NCBI RefSeq assembly: GCF_001427865.1
Contig: NZ_LMHH01000001.1
Span: 558,001-622,000, forward strand
Length of the DNA stretch: 64,000 nucleotides
Reading direction: 5' to 3'
Source of the DNA: Altererythrobacter sp. Root672
Lineage (GTDB): Bacteria; Pseudomonadota; Alphaproteobacteria; Sphingomonadales; Sphingomonadaceae
Part shown: piece after piece, positions 7,050 to 15,253 of the stretch
Position numbering within the stretch: position 1 is the first letter of the stretch
Layout: the number at the start of each line of letters is the position of its first letter
Program-made: the position numbers and the translations under genes
Notes under the pieces: generated by a model
What the model was told of the DNA's origin: nothing
The model's database searches: none
The model's input: only the letters and a program-made list of their open reading frames with translations

Positions 7050-9350
7050 TTAATCGGGGACTTTTGTGAGCAATTCTTCGAGCCACACATCGGCCACCGC
7101 GTCGCTCGGCGCGCGCCAGTCCCCGCGCGGGCTCAATGCGCCGCCTGTGCTGACCTTGGGGCCATTGGGGATCGCGCTGCGCTTGAACTGGCTGAACGCG
7201 AAGAAGCGCCGCACGAAACTCTCGAGCCAGCGCTTGATCGTGGCGAGGTCGTATTCGTTCTTCGCCGCGTCGGGGAAGCCAGCCGGCCACGCGCCGCGCG
7301 TCTTGTCGCGCCAGGCATGCCAAGCGAGGAACGCGACTTTCGAGGGCCGCTGGCCGTAGCGGACGACGTGGTGAAGATAGAAGTCGCTTAGCTCATAAGG
7401 TCCTATCTTTTGCTCCGTCGACTGAACTTCGCCGTTCTCGCCCGGCGGGACCAGCTCGGGGCTGATCTCCTGGCCGAGTATCGCTTCGAGGATCGTATCG
7501 GCTGACTTGTCGAACTGGTCGGTGCGGGTGGTCCAGCGGATCAGGTACTGGATGAGCGTCTTGGGCACGCCCGAGTTGACGTTGTAGTGGCTCATCTGGT
7601 CGCCGACGCCGTAGGTGCTCCAGCCGAGCGCCACTTCGCTGAGGTCCCCCGTGCCGATCACGAAGCCGTTGTGCTGGCCGGCCAGGCGGAACAGGTAATC
7701 GGTCCGCAGGCCTGCCTGCACGTTCTCGAAGGTCACGTCATAGACCGGCTCGCCCTTGCCATAGGGGTGGCCGATATCCTCGAGCATTCGGGTCGCGGCC
7801 GGGCGGATGTCGATCTCCTCGGCGGTGATGCCGAGCGCCTTCATCAGCTTCCAGGCGTTGGACTTGCTGCCCTCCGAAGTGCCAAAGCCGGGCATGGTGT
7901 AACCGCGGATCGTGGTGCGGGGCAGGCCGAGCCGGTCGCAGACTTTGGCCGCGACGATCAGCGCGTGGGTGGAGTCGAGCCCGCCCGAAACCCCGATCAC
8001 CATCGAGCCGCCACCGGTCTGCTCGAACCGGCGCATCAGGCCGTCGACCTGGATGTTGAACGCCTCGTAGCAATCGTCGTCGAGCTTGTTCGGCCGGTTG
8101 GGGACGAACGGGAAGCGGCGGATCGGGCGGATCAGGCCGATGTCACCCCCGGCGGGCCGGTGGTCGAAGCGGATGGCGCGGTAGTGATCTTCGGGCCGTC
8201 CGGCAGCCTCGGCGGAATCGCCAAACGTGGGCAGGCGCAGGCGGTCGCCGAGGATGCGGTCGGTGTCGATGTCAGCGATGGCCAGTTCCGGCCGAAGCGC
8301 GAACCGTTCGCTTTCCGCCAGAAGGTCGCCGAGTTCGTAGATTATCCCCTGGCCGTCCCAGGCCATGTCGGTCGTGCTCTCGCCGTGTCCGGCGGCCGAA
8401 TAGAGATAGGCACTGGCGGTGCGGGCGCTCTGGGCGCGGCAGAGCATGTGGCGTTCGTCGGCTTTGCCGATGACGATGTTGGAGGCTGAGAGGTTGGCGA
8501 GGATCGTCGCTCCGGCGAGGGCGCCGGCGGTGGAGGGCGGATTGGCGGCCCAGAAGTCCTCGCAGATCTCCACGCAGAGCTTGAAGCCGGGGATCTGGTT
8601 GGAGGCGAACAGGAGATCGACACCGAAGGGGATCTCGGCCTCGCCGACGCGGATCGACTGGCCGCGGATGGTGATGCCCGAGGCGAACCAGCGCTTCTCG
8701 TAGAACTCGCGGTAGTTGGGCAGGTAGCTCTTGGGCACCGCGCCGAGCAGCTTGCCGTTCGCGATCGCCAGCGCGCAGTTGTAGATGCGCCCGTTGTGGC
8801 GCAGCGGTGCGCCGATCAGCAGGACCGGAGAGAGGCCCGCGCTGGCCTTGGCGATTTCGACCACCGCCGCCTCAGCCGCGTCGAGCAAGGCGGACTGCAT
8901 GTGCAGGTCGTCGATCGCGTAGGAGGAGACGCAGAGCTCGGGATAGACCAGCAGGTCCACATGCGCGGCGTGCGCGCGGCGGGCCTCCTCGATGATCGCG
9001 TCGCGGTTGAAGGATACGTCGGCGGTGCGGACTTGCGGGGTGCTCGTGGCAGCGCGGACGAAGCCGTGGCTGTGCATCGCGTAGAACGGATGCCCGCGGT
9101 CGCCGCGCGGGCTTGTCGCGGTGTCTTCGTCGGAGGCAGGGAGCAGCCAGTCCTCGGGTTGGCAGATGCCCAGCTCAGCGAGCCTGCGCTGAGCAGCCGC
9201 GCGGGGGACTTTGCCCTTGGCTTCCCAGCCGTAGATCGTGCGGCTTGGCCACGGTCCGGGGGCGCCATAGCGCTCGCCGAATTCGCTCGCGGAAAGCGGT
9301 GGGACGTGAGCTTCGCGCCAAGTGCGTATCTTTTGACCGGCCTTATGCAT
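7050..9350 (-). CDS. nadE: Glutamine-dependent NAD+ synthetase with N-terminal HTH-like extension
   Basis: 766 residues, about 90 longer than usual glutamine-dependent NadE. From [16 protein letters not shown] (residue 88 on) it follows the family: a nitrilase-type glutaminase with Glu138, Lys207 and Cys263 (EICEDFW), then an ATP-pyrophosphatase domain with SGGLDS at 455-460. It makes NAD+ from deamido-NAD, ATP and glutamine. Residues 1-70 (ASEFGERYG...[22 protein letters not shown]) look like an XRE/MerR-like helix-turn-helix. No stop or Shine-Dalgarno separates the two parts: the internal Met92 (9077) lacks an SD. So this appears to be a true fusion. Confidence 0.9.
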   Translation of the reverse strand: MHKAGQKIRTWREAHVPPLSASEFGERYGAPGPWPSRTIYGWEAKGKVPRAAAQRRLAELGICQPEDWLLPASDEDTATSPRGDRGHPFYAMHSHGFVRAATSTPQVRTADVSFNRDAIIEEARRAHAAHVDLLVYPELCVSSYAIDDLHMQSALLDAAEAAVVEIAKASAGLSPVLLIGAPLRHNGRIYNCALAIANGKLLGAVPKSYLPNYREFYEKRWFASGITIRGQSIRVGEAEIPFGVDLLFASNQIPGFKLCVEICEDFWAANPPSTAGALAGATILANLSASNIVIGKADERHMLCRAQSARTASAYLYSAAGHGESTTDMAWDGQGIIYELGDLLAESERFALRPELAIADIDTDRILGDRLRLPTFGDSAEAAGRPEDHYRAIRFDHRPAGGDIGLIRPIRRFPFVPNRPNKLDDDCYEAFNIQVDGLMRRFEQTGGGSMVIGVSGGLDSTHALIVAAKVCDRLGLPRTTIRGYTMPGFGTSEGSKSNAWKLMKALGITAEEIDIRPAATRMLEDIGHPYGKGEPVYDVTFENVQAGLRTDYLFRLAGQHNGFVIGTGDLSEVALGWSTYGVGDQMSHYNVNSGVPKTLIQYLIRWTTRTDQFDKSADTILEAILGQEISPELVPPGENGEVQSTEQKIGPYELSDFYLHHVVRYGQRPSKVAFLAWHAWRDKTRGAWPAGFPDAAKNEYDLATIKRWLESFVRRFFAFSQFKRSAIPNGPKVSTGGALSPRGDWRAPSDAVADVWLEELLTKVPD

Positions 9351-9507
9351 CGCGTGACTGTATCCCTAAAGGATACGACGAGCAAGAAACGTCGCTGCCA
9401 AGTGTGGTTTTTACGGCCCTTATCGCAAAGCAAGAGCGTGCACGCGCAACTCTTGTGTCCGAAAAAGGCCAAAGCGCTTGGAGAAGTGCTGCCAAGATCC
9501 CAACCCT

Positions 9508-9588
9508 TCGTCATCCCCGCGAAGGCGGGGACCCAGTCGGCTCTATGCGCCGCTACGCCCTGGGTTCCCGCCTTCGCGGGAATGACGA
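9508..9588. repeat. Large palindromic repeat (CGTCATCCCCGCGAAGGCGG type)
   Basis: CGTCATCCCCGCGAAGGCGG (9509-9528) is mirrored by CCGCCTTCGCGGGAATGACG (9569-9588) around a 40-bp loop that itself begins and ends with CCCAG/CTGGG. This is the widespread palindromic intergenic repeat of Sphingomonadales. It lies in the 278-bp gap upstream of nadE, which otherwise holds no gene I can support. Confidence 0.8.
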
Positions 9589-9628
9589 AGAGAAGAAAGG
9601 AATTCAGCGTGCGATGCGCTAACCCGGT

Positions 9629-10840
9629 TCAGGCCGCTTCCTTGCTCTGCCCGATCGGCAACTTGGCCCGCAGGGTCGCCTTGGTCAGGTCGAGGCCATA
9701 GAGCTTGGCCGCGTTACCGCCGACGAGCCCGCGAACCACGTCGGGGTTCATATGCCCCATCGTCTCGCCAATCGTGCGAACACTGTTCGGCCAGATCGAG
9801 TCCGGATGCGGATAGTCGCTCGCCCACAGCATGTTCTCCGGCCCCCAGAACTCGAGCAGCCGCATCGCGGTCGGGCTCTGCTGGAAGGTGCCGTAGACCT
9901 GGCGCTGGAACACTTCGCTCGGCTTCATCTTGTGCGGGATGCCGCCCTTGTCGGCCCAGTAATCGGCGCATTCCCACAGGCGAAAGTGACGATAGTCGAG
10001 TTCTTCGACGACCCAGGGGACCCAGCCAATGCCGCTTTCGGCGATGACGATCTTGAGCTTGGGGTGGCGCTCAAGGATGCCCCAGGCGAACAGGTCGACG
10101 AACGGGTCGAGGAACTGTTCGATGAACATCTTGGCGTGGAGGAACGTCGCGCCCGGGCTGCCCTTGTACTTGTCGAACGCGTCGCCGGCCTTGGGGAACA
10201 CAGTGACGTGGAAGCTGAGCACGATGCCCGATTGTTCGAGCAAGTCGAACAACGGCTCCCACCGCTTGTCCTCAAGCCGCGGTTCGGCGACGGCAATCTG
10301 CAGGTTGGCCTGCCGCACGCCGCCCTTTTTGGCGAGGCGCTGAAGCTCCTCAAAAGCCGCTTCGGGGTGGGGCGGGAGCATCGCGACACCGATCAGCCGG
10401 TCAGGCGCGACGCTGCAGAAGTCTTCATACAGCCAGTCGTTATAGGCGGCGTAGCAGGCGCGCATGAACGCCTCGTCCTTGGTCTTGATTGAGGTAACCG
10501 GCCCGAACACCACGTGCGCCCATACGTTGTCGCGGTCCATGTCCTGCAGCCGCAGGACGGGATTGCCGGCGCGCAGTTCGGTCAGATCCTCGATCCCGCC
10601 GCGATCGTAAGCCGTCAGGATCGGCTTGGGCCCATCGCCGAACGGGCTGGGACCCTTCTTGCCCGACCAGAAGCCCCAGCGCTCGCCGTCGGCGATCCAC
10701 GCAGCCGCTTGCCCCTCGGGCGCCTCGATGTGCGGCGCACGCTCGCCCCATTTCGCGGACATGCGCTTCTGGAGCACGTCGGCGGGCAGCATGTTGAGGT
10801 CGAGATGGTCGTCGCAGGAGACGAGGGCGGCTTCGATCAT
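9629..10840 (-). CDS. Amidohydrolase 2-family hydrolase/decarboxylase
   Basis: A 403-residue TIM-barrel protein of the ACMSD/amidohydrolase-2 family (COG2159). The N-terminal metal motif reads CDDHLD, with one His, closer to the E-x-H of gamma-resorcylate decarboxylase than to HxH. Later ligands are in LSFHVTVFPKAG (about residue 210) and MLWASDYPHPDS (about residue 340). Such enzymes decarboxylate or hydrolyse aromatic or keto acids; the substrate is not predictable. ATG 10840 has GGAGAG four bases upstream. A TTAGC-TT-GCTAA inverted repeat at 10861 sits just upstream. It is monocistronic, since PhoX upstream has its own terminator. Confidence 0.75.
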   Translation of the reverse strand: MIEAALVSCDDHLDLNMLPADVLQKRMSAKWGERAPHIEAPEGQAAAWIADGERWGFWSGKKGPSPFGDGPKPILTAYDRGGIEDLTELRAGNPVLRLQDMDRDNVWAHVVFGPVTSIKTKDEAFMRACYAAYNDWLYEDFCSVAPDRLIGVAMLPPHPEAAFEELQRLAKKGGVRQANLQIAVAEPRLEDKRWEPLFDLLEQSGIVLSFHVTVFPKAGDAFDKYKGSPGATFLHAKMFIEQFLDPFVDLFAWGILERHPKLKIVIAESGIGWVPWVVEELDYRHFRLWECADYWADKGGIPHKMKPSEVFQRQVYGTFQQSPTAMRLLEFWGPENMLWASDYPHPDSIWPNSVRTIGETMGHMNPDVVRGLVGGNAAKLYGLDLTKATLRAKLPIGQSKEAA

Positions 10841-10860
10841 GGGACTCTCCGGGAATATCG

Positions 10861-10872
10861 TTAGCTTGCTAA
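10861..10872 (-). promoter_or_regulatory. Inverted repeat upstream of amidohydrolase gene
   Basis: TTAGC-TT-GCTAA is a perfect dyad 20 bp before the start codon at 10840, in the expected place for an operator. No local regulator gene is available to assign to it. Confidence 0.3.
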
Positions 10873-10932
10873 TAGAATGGCCGGGCCGGTTGGGCAATCC
10901 GCTAGCATGCACTTCAATTACCGACGAGAACG

Positions 10933-10961
10933 AAAAAGGGCGCCTCCCGAAGGAGACGCCC
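10933..10961 (-). terminator. Rho-independent terminator of phoX
   Basis: GGGCGcCTCC-CGAA-GGAGaCGCCC forms a stable hairpin. On the minus strand it is followed by five T residues. It lies 34 bp beyond the phoX stop codon. Confidence 0.8.
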
Positions 10962-10994
10962 AGAGCTCGCATTTCTAGGGAGGTGCGAGCGGGG

Positions 10995-13454
10995 TTAGAG
11001 TCCGACGACGCCGCCGTCGTTGCGGGTAATGGCCACGATGGCCGAGCGCGGGCGGCCCGAGTTGGTGCCGCCCTGGCTTTGCGGCCAGTTGCTGCTCGGT
11101 GTTCCTGCGGTACCGTTCTCGCCCGGGTGCTGGATGCCGACGAACAGCGTGCGGCCGTCTGGTGTGCTGTCGACGCCGGTGAGTTCGCACTCCTTCGGTC
11201 CGACGAGGAAGCGCTTGAGTGTCGCAGCGGTGGCGGCGGCACCGACACGGGTGGCTTGCGTGGCCGTGGCGCCGCCCGTGCCGACGTTGGTGATGGTCTT
11301 GGTGCCGCCATCGCCGACCGTGCCCGGAAGGGCCGCCAGCATCTGGTTGTTAGTGCGGTCGGTGAAGGCGCCGTCGTCGGTCTGGAGCCACAGCAGCGGC
11401 TTGACGAGACCGGCCGGGTTCTGCGGACGTGAGAACCACAGGCCGTCGGGGCTCGAGAAGTCGTTGTCGGCGGTCAGGCCCGAGAGGTTGACGTTGTTCG
11501 GGTCGGAGTCGGCAGAGTCAGCCCCGAACAGGTAGATGTCCCACGCGAAGCCGGTTGCCGCCGGATCGTCGCCGTTTTCACGCAGGCGAATGATGTGGCC
11601 GTTGGAGTTGCCGAACTGGGCGGTGTTGGCCGCGCCGCGCGGGTCGTTGTAGTGGCGCGGGTTGGCAGCGTCGGTCCCAGTGAGCGGGCGGCCGGCGGCG
11701 TTGTTGTTGGTCAGGGTGAGGTAGATTTCGCCGGTGACGTTGTTGGTCGCGGTCCATTCCGGCCGATCCATCGGGGTAGCGCCAACGGCGTCCGCGGCCA
11801 GGCGGGTGTTGACCAGAATGTCGATCTGGCTGGCAAACACATACTCCGGCTCCGTCCCCGTGATGGGACGGTTCGGCACGCTGCCGAACACCAGCGGCAA
11901 CCAGGTACCGGTGCCGTCGGCGCTGAACTTGGCGACGTAGAGCGTGCCGCTGTCGAGGTACTTGTCGCCGATAGCCAGCCGGTCGGTGGCCTGGGCGTCA
12001 TTCGGATCCCAGTTCGCTGAGGAGACGAACTTGTAAAAATACTCGCGGCGGGAGTCGTCGCCGAGGTAGACCGCCAGCTTCTTGCCGGCGGTGAGCTTGC
12101 CGGCCCAAGCTCCCTCGTGGCCCAGACGGCCGAGCGCGGTACGCTTGCGGGGTGCCTTGGCCGGATCATAGGGATCGATTTCGACCACCCAGCCAAACTG
12201 GTTGGGCTCATTTCGGTAGTCGGCAAGGGCGTTGGCACCGCTAGCGCGCGCGTCCCAACGGCGGAACATCGGATCCGAGCCAGCGCTGGCCCAGGCGTAG
12301 TTGCCGGTCGCGCTGGTGACACCATAGCGGCGCAGCGCGGTCAGTTCGCGGGGCGTACGAGCGGCATCGTCACCGCTGCGGAGGAAGTAGCCCGACCAGT
12401 TTTCCTCGCAGGTCAGGTTGGTGCCCCACAGGGTGTGGCCGTTGGCGCAGTTGTTGATCGTGCCGCGCCCGGTCGTGCCATCGGTCGAGGCGATGGTCTT
12501 GAGGAAGTCGCTGCCGCGCACAGGGCCGTTGAACACGATCGGGGTGTTCGGGGTGATGCGGCGATTGAACGAGCTGGTCTGATCCCAGGTCCAAGTGCGA
12601 TTGCCGGTGTCGCGGTACTCGGTCACGCTGACGCCGTGAGCCTCGATCTCCTTGGTCGCTTCCGCCGCGGGGCGGGGGCCGCTCGCCACGTTGGTCGGGC
12701 CATTGGGGTGCAAGTACTGGATGTTCAGGTTCTCATGGTTCTGCACCATCAGACCGCGAGTGGAGCTGTTGTCGTCGCGGGTCGCCGTGGCGCTGAGGCC
12801 GTACCAGTAGAGCGCGTCGCCATGGTCGCCGATGCGCTGGGCGAAGTTGGTGTCGGTACCGTCGTTGGCATAAGTGGCGACACCCGCGGCAAGCGGATCG
12901 CCGAGCCGGGTCATTACCGTGACCGAGTAGCCGGCGGGCACTGTCACGATGTCGTTGAGGTTCTTGGGAACCGCGGTGAAGCCGAGCACGGCAGGGCTGA
13001 CAGTGACTGTGGTTTCGTCGGCTTTGGTACCGAAGATATCGGAGACCTGGAAGCGAAACACGAGATCGGTCGTTGCGCTGACTGCCGGGGCAATGAAGCT
13101 CACCGTGCTGCCGCTGCCGATCAGTTCGACGGGGTTACCGGAGACCTGGGTCCAGCTCGGCCCCGTAGCGGTGCCAGAGGTCGCTGTGCCGGTCAGAGTG
13201 ACCAGGCGGCCCGTCGTCGTCGTGGCATCGTTGCCCGCGCTCACGGTAGTGGCGCCGCCGCCACCGATAGTGTCCTCGTCGCAAGCGGCGAGCAGGCTGG
13301 TGCCGAGCAGGGCCGCGACGGTGGTGGTGAAGCCGCCGATCAAGGTGCCGCGGCGCGAATAGCGATCGGCCACGATCGAGTTGAGATGCCGGTTTTCGGA
13401 GCGGTTGGTATCGACGTCGCCGTCCGAATAGCCGTGCGTTAGTTCGGTGCTCAT
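10995..13454 (-). CDS. phoX: PhoX-type alkaline phosphatase (DUF839), Tat-exported
   Basis: 819 residues. The N-terminus carries a twin-arginine signal (YSRRGTLIGGFTTTVAALLG, about residues 31-50) followed by LLAAC, which could also act as a lipobox. The large DUF839 domain includes GLMVQNHENLN, DPYDPAKAPRKRTALGRLGHEG-like segments and the closing block GGTNSGRPRSAIVAITR, all characteristic of PhoX. PhoX is a Ca/Fe-dependent phosphomonoesterase released outside the cytoplasm under phosphate starvation. ATG 13454 has GGGGGA seven bases upstream; ATG 13469 has none. Direct repeats resembling a Pho box lie about 75 bp upstream. Confidence 0.9.
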   Translation of the reverse strand: MSTELTHGYSDGDVDTNRSENRHLNSIVADRYSRRGTLIGGFTTTVAALLGTSLLAACDEDTIGGGGATTVSAGNDATTTTGRLVTLTGTATSGTATGPSWTQVSGNPVELIGSGSTVSFIAPAVSATTDLVFRFQVSDIFGTKADETTVTVSPAVLGFTAVPKNLNDIVTVPAGYSVTVMTRLGDPLAAGVATYANDGTDTNFAQRIGDHGDALYWYGLSATATRDDNSSTRGLMVQNHENLNIQYLHPNGPTNVASGPRPAAEATKEIEAHGVSVTEYRDTGNRTWTWDQTSSFNRRITPNTPIVFNGPVRGSDFLKTIASTDGTTGRGTINNCANGHTLWGTNLTCEENWSGYFLRSGDDAARTPRELTALRRYGVTSATGNYAWASAGSDPMFRRWDARASGANALADYRNEPNQFGWVVEIDPYDPAKAPRKRTALGRLGHEGAWAGKLTAGKKLAVYLGDDSRREYFYKFVSSANWDPNDAQATDRLAIGDKYLDSGTLYVAKFSADGTGTWLPLVFGSVPNRPITGTEPEYVFASQIDILVNTRLAADAVGATPMDRPEWTATNNVTGEIYLTLTNNNAAGRPLTGTDAANPRHYNDPRGAANTAQFGNSNGHIIRLRENGDDPAATGFAWDIYLFGADSADSDPNNVNLSGLTADNDFSSPDGLWFSRPQNPAGLVKPLLWLQTDDGAFTDRTNNQMLAALPGTVGDGGTKTITNVGTGGATATQATRVGAAATAATLKRFLVGPKECELTGVDSTPDGRTLFVGIQHPGENGTAGTPSSNWPQSQGGTNSGRPRSAIVAITRNDGGVVGL

Positions 13455-13529
13455 TAGAGAATCCCCCATGCGAGAAGCTGCGAATGGGGAGGGGACTATC
13501 GGCCCAGTGTGACCTGCAGAGGCGATTCA

Positions 13530-13558
13530 GGTGGCGATGTGGTGACCCTGCGGTGACC
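13530..13558 (-). promoter_or_regulatory. Candidate Pho box upstream of phoX
   Basis: GGTGACC occurs at 13541-13547 and again at 13552-13558, with a weaker copy GGTGGCG at 13530-13536. All are spaced exactly 11 bp apart. Read on the minus strand this is GGTCACC-N4-GGTCACC, the 7+4 architecture of PhoB boxes, though the match to CTGTCAT is partial. Confidence 0.45.
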
Positions 13559-13606
13559 ACCCCGTCAGATCGCCGCCACCAAACTGTAATCATTGGGCCC
13601 GAACGC

Positions 13607-13634
13607 AAAAAGGGCGCCCCATGCGGGACGCCCT
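13607..13634 (-). terminator. Rho-independent terminator of the glycine-zipper gene
   Basis: AAGGGCGcCCC-ATGC-GGGaCGCCCTT hairpin, followed on the minus strand by a T run (AAAAA at 13607-13611 on the plus strand). It lies about 25 bp beyond the stop of the glycine-zipper gene and separates it from phoX. Confidence 0.8.
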
Positions 13635-13659
13635 TCGCGCTGCGATGCAAGGGCTCGGC

Positions 13660-14034
13660 TTAGCGGCAGCGCAGGCCGCTGGAATCGATTTCCTTGCCGA
13701 TCAAGGCACCGCCCGCGGCACCGAGAATGGTGCCGAGCGTGCGGCTCTGGCCGCCATCGAGCGCCCGGCCGAGCAGAGCGCCCGCGGCGCCACCGATGAT
13801 CAGGCCGGTCGTGCCGTTGTCGCGCTTGCAGTGGTACTGGCCGTCGTTGCCGCGCCAAACGCGATCGTTGGCGCTCAGTCGGCGGGGTTCGACGTAGCGT
13901 CCGTAGCGGTCATAACGTGCCGCATCGTGAGCTCGCTTGCCGTGGGCCGGAGCCCAGGGTGGCGGATCAGCCATCGCCGGAGCAGCGGTTACTGCCATCG
14001 CGGCGGCAGCGAGGGCGAGCAGTGACTTACGCAT
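13660..14034 (-). CDS. Glycine-zipper 2TM envelope protein
   Basis: 124 residues: a signal peptide (MRKSLLALAAAAMAVTAAPAMA), a basic Tyr/Arg-rich central part, the motif VWRGNDGQYHCKRDNGTTG, and a glycine zipper of two short hydrophobic segments (GLIIGGAAGALLGRALDGG and LGTILGAAGGALIG, about residues 78-112), ending in LRCR. This small envelope protein is common in Sphingomonadales. Its function is unknown; it may stabilise the outer membrane. ATG 14034 was chosen because it opens the signal peptide. Confidence 0.65.
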   Translation of the reverse strand: MRKSLLALAAAAMAVTAAPAMADPPPWAPAHGKRAHDAARYDRYGRYVEPRRLSANDRVWRGNDGQYHCKRDNGTTGLIIGGAAGALLGRALDGGQSRTLGTILGAAGGALIGKEIDSSGLRCR

Positions 14035-14151
14035 TGTGCGAACCTTTCCGTCGTCGTTTTCTTGCCTCAACAACGGAAAGGTTCGTTCAGCGATCCCCAA
14101 CCTCAGATGAACAAAACGAGGCAAGGGAAAAGGCGCGACGAGTCGCCCCGA

Positions 14152-14775
14152 TCATGCGGCCAAGCGAGGACTGACCCCATCGAGTGTCGCGATCTGCTCA
14201 TTGGCTGCGGTCAATGACGCCTCTCGTGCTTCGGGACCGAACCCGATCCGACCCGCGCGGACGAAGACCGGATCGGTCACGCCGACGAAGGCGAAGAAGT
14301 CGCGCAGCAGGCTTTCGTGATGCTCGAACGGAGCGTCGAGTTGGTAGTCCCCGCCTTGGGAGGAAGCGACGATCACCTTGCGGCCGCCGGCCAGTCCCTG
14401 GGGGCCGGCCTCGGAATAGCTGAAGGTCACGCCGGGTACGCCCAGCCGGTCGAGCCAGGCCTTGAGCTGGCTGGGGATGGTAAAGTTGTACATCGGCGCG
14501 CCTACCACGACGACATCGGCGGACAGGAACTGGTCGAGCACGGCGCGCTCGGCTGGAGCGGCCGCCTGCATCGCGTCGTCGTGCTTGTCGGCCGGAAGAC
14601 GGATCGCGCCCATCGTGACCGGGTCGATGTGCGGCAGCGGGTTGGCGGCGAGATCCAGTTCAACGACCTCCGCCTCGGGGTGAAGTGTGCGGAAGTGGTC
14701 GGTGATCGATTGAGTCAATTGGCGGCTCACCGAGCCTTCGCCCGTGACGGCGCTGTCTACGCGGAGGATCTTCAT
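14152..14775 (-). CDS. azoR: FMN-dependent NADH-azoreductase
   Basis: A 207-residue flavodoxin-fold enzyme. MKILRVDSAVTGEGSVSRQL carries the FMN-phosphate loop, GAPMYNFTIPSQLKAWLDR (about residues 96-114) is the diagnostic AzoR block, and SSQGGDY binds the isoalloxazine. AzoR reduces quinones and azo compounds with NADH, protecting against quinone and thiol stress. It is divergent from an HxlR regulator across 40 bp that contain a GTTA-N7-TAAC dyad, so the regulator probably controls it. Confidence 0.92.
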   Translation of the reverse strand: MKILRVDSAVTGEGSVSRQLTQSITDHFRTLHPEAEVVELDLAANPLPHIDPVTMGAIRLPADKHDDAMQAAAPAERAVLDQFLSADVVVVGAPMYNFTIPSQLKAWLDRLGVPGVTFSYSEAGPQGLAGGRKVIVASSQGGDYQLDAPFEHHESLLRDFFAFVGVTDPVFVRAGRIGFGPEAREASLTAANEQIATLDGVSPRLAA

Positions 14776-14790
14776 CTCTGGTATTCCCTG

Positions 14791-14805
14791 GTTACGATTG
14801 ATAAC
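14791..14805. promoter_or_regulatory. Candidate HxlR/YodB-type operator
   Basis: GTTA-CGATTGA-TAAC is a perfect dyad with a 7-bp spacer, centred in the short azoR-hxlR intergenic gap. The 4-N7-4 layout is the same as the TACT-N7-AGTA boxes bound by YodB at azoreductase genes in Bacillus. Confidence 0.55.
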
Positions 14806-14815
14806 TAGGGGCCAT

Positions 14816-15253
14816 ATGGAAACTATCCCCACACCCGCGCAAGAAGGCACATTTTCGTCCGATGGGCACACCGATGTGACCGTGCACGTCCCCTCGGCCT
14901 GCCAAACCGTGACCGAGGTGCTGTCGCGCGTGGGCGACAAATGGTCGATGCAAGTGATCATGAGCCTGGGCAATGGCGCCTTGCGCTTCAACGCCTTGCG
15001 GCGCGGGATCGCCGGGATCAGTCAGCGAATGTTGACGCGCACGGTCCGCAACCTCGAGCGTGACGGTCTCGTCAGCCGGACGGTAACGCCAACGGTCCCG
15101 CCGCGGGTCGACTATGCGCTGACGCCGCTTGGCCGCTCGCTGGTGGCGCCGGTCGGGGTCCTGGGAGCGTGGGCCGTGGCCAACCGCGAGGCTATTTCTG
15201 CGGCGCGAATTCGCTTTGATGAACTGGATGCGGCGCAGGCTCAGGCGTTCTGA
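14816..15253 (+). CDS. HxlR-family redox-sensing repressor
   Basis: A 145-residue HxlR-type winged-helix protein. The core is VLSRVGDKWSMQVIMSLGNGALRFNALRRGIAGISQRMLTRTVRNLERDGLV. Cys29 lies 11 residues before the Gly of GDKW, exactly the spacing of redox-active Cys6 to GKRW in YodB. It is therefore a likely sensor of quinones or diamide that represses the divergent azoR and itself. Its 3' end overlaps the 3' end of the convergent cfa gene by 62 bp. Confidence 0.85.
   Translation: METIPTPAQEGTFSSDGHTDVTVHVPSACQTVTEVLSRVGDKWSMQVIMSLGNGALRFNALRRGIAGISQRMLTRTVRNLERDGLVSRTVTPTVPPRVDYALTPLGRSLVAPVGVLGAWAVANREAISAARIRFDELDAAQAQAF

Noticed and set aside
12117-13442. 441-codon plus-strand frame inside phoX
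   Set aside because: Antisense shadow; PhoX is supported by the Tat signal and family blocks on the other strand.
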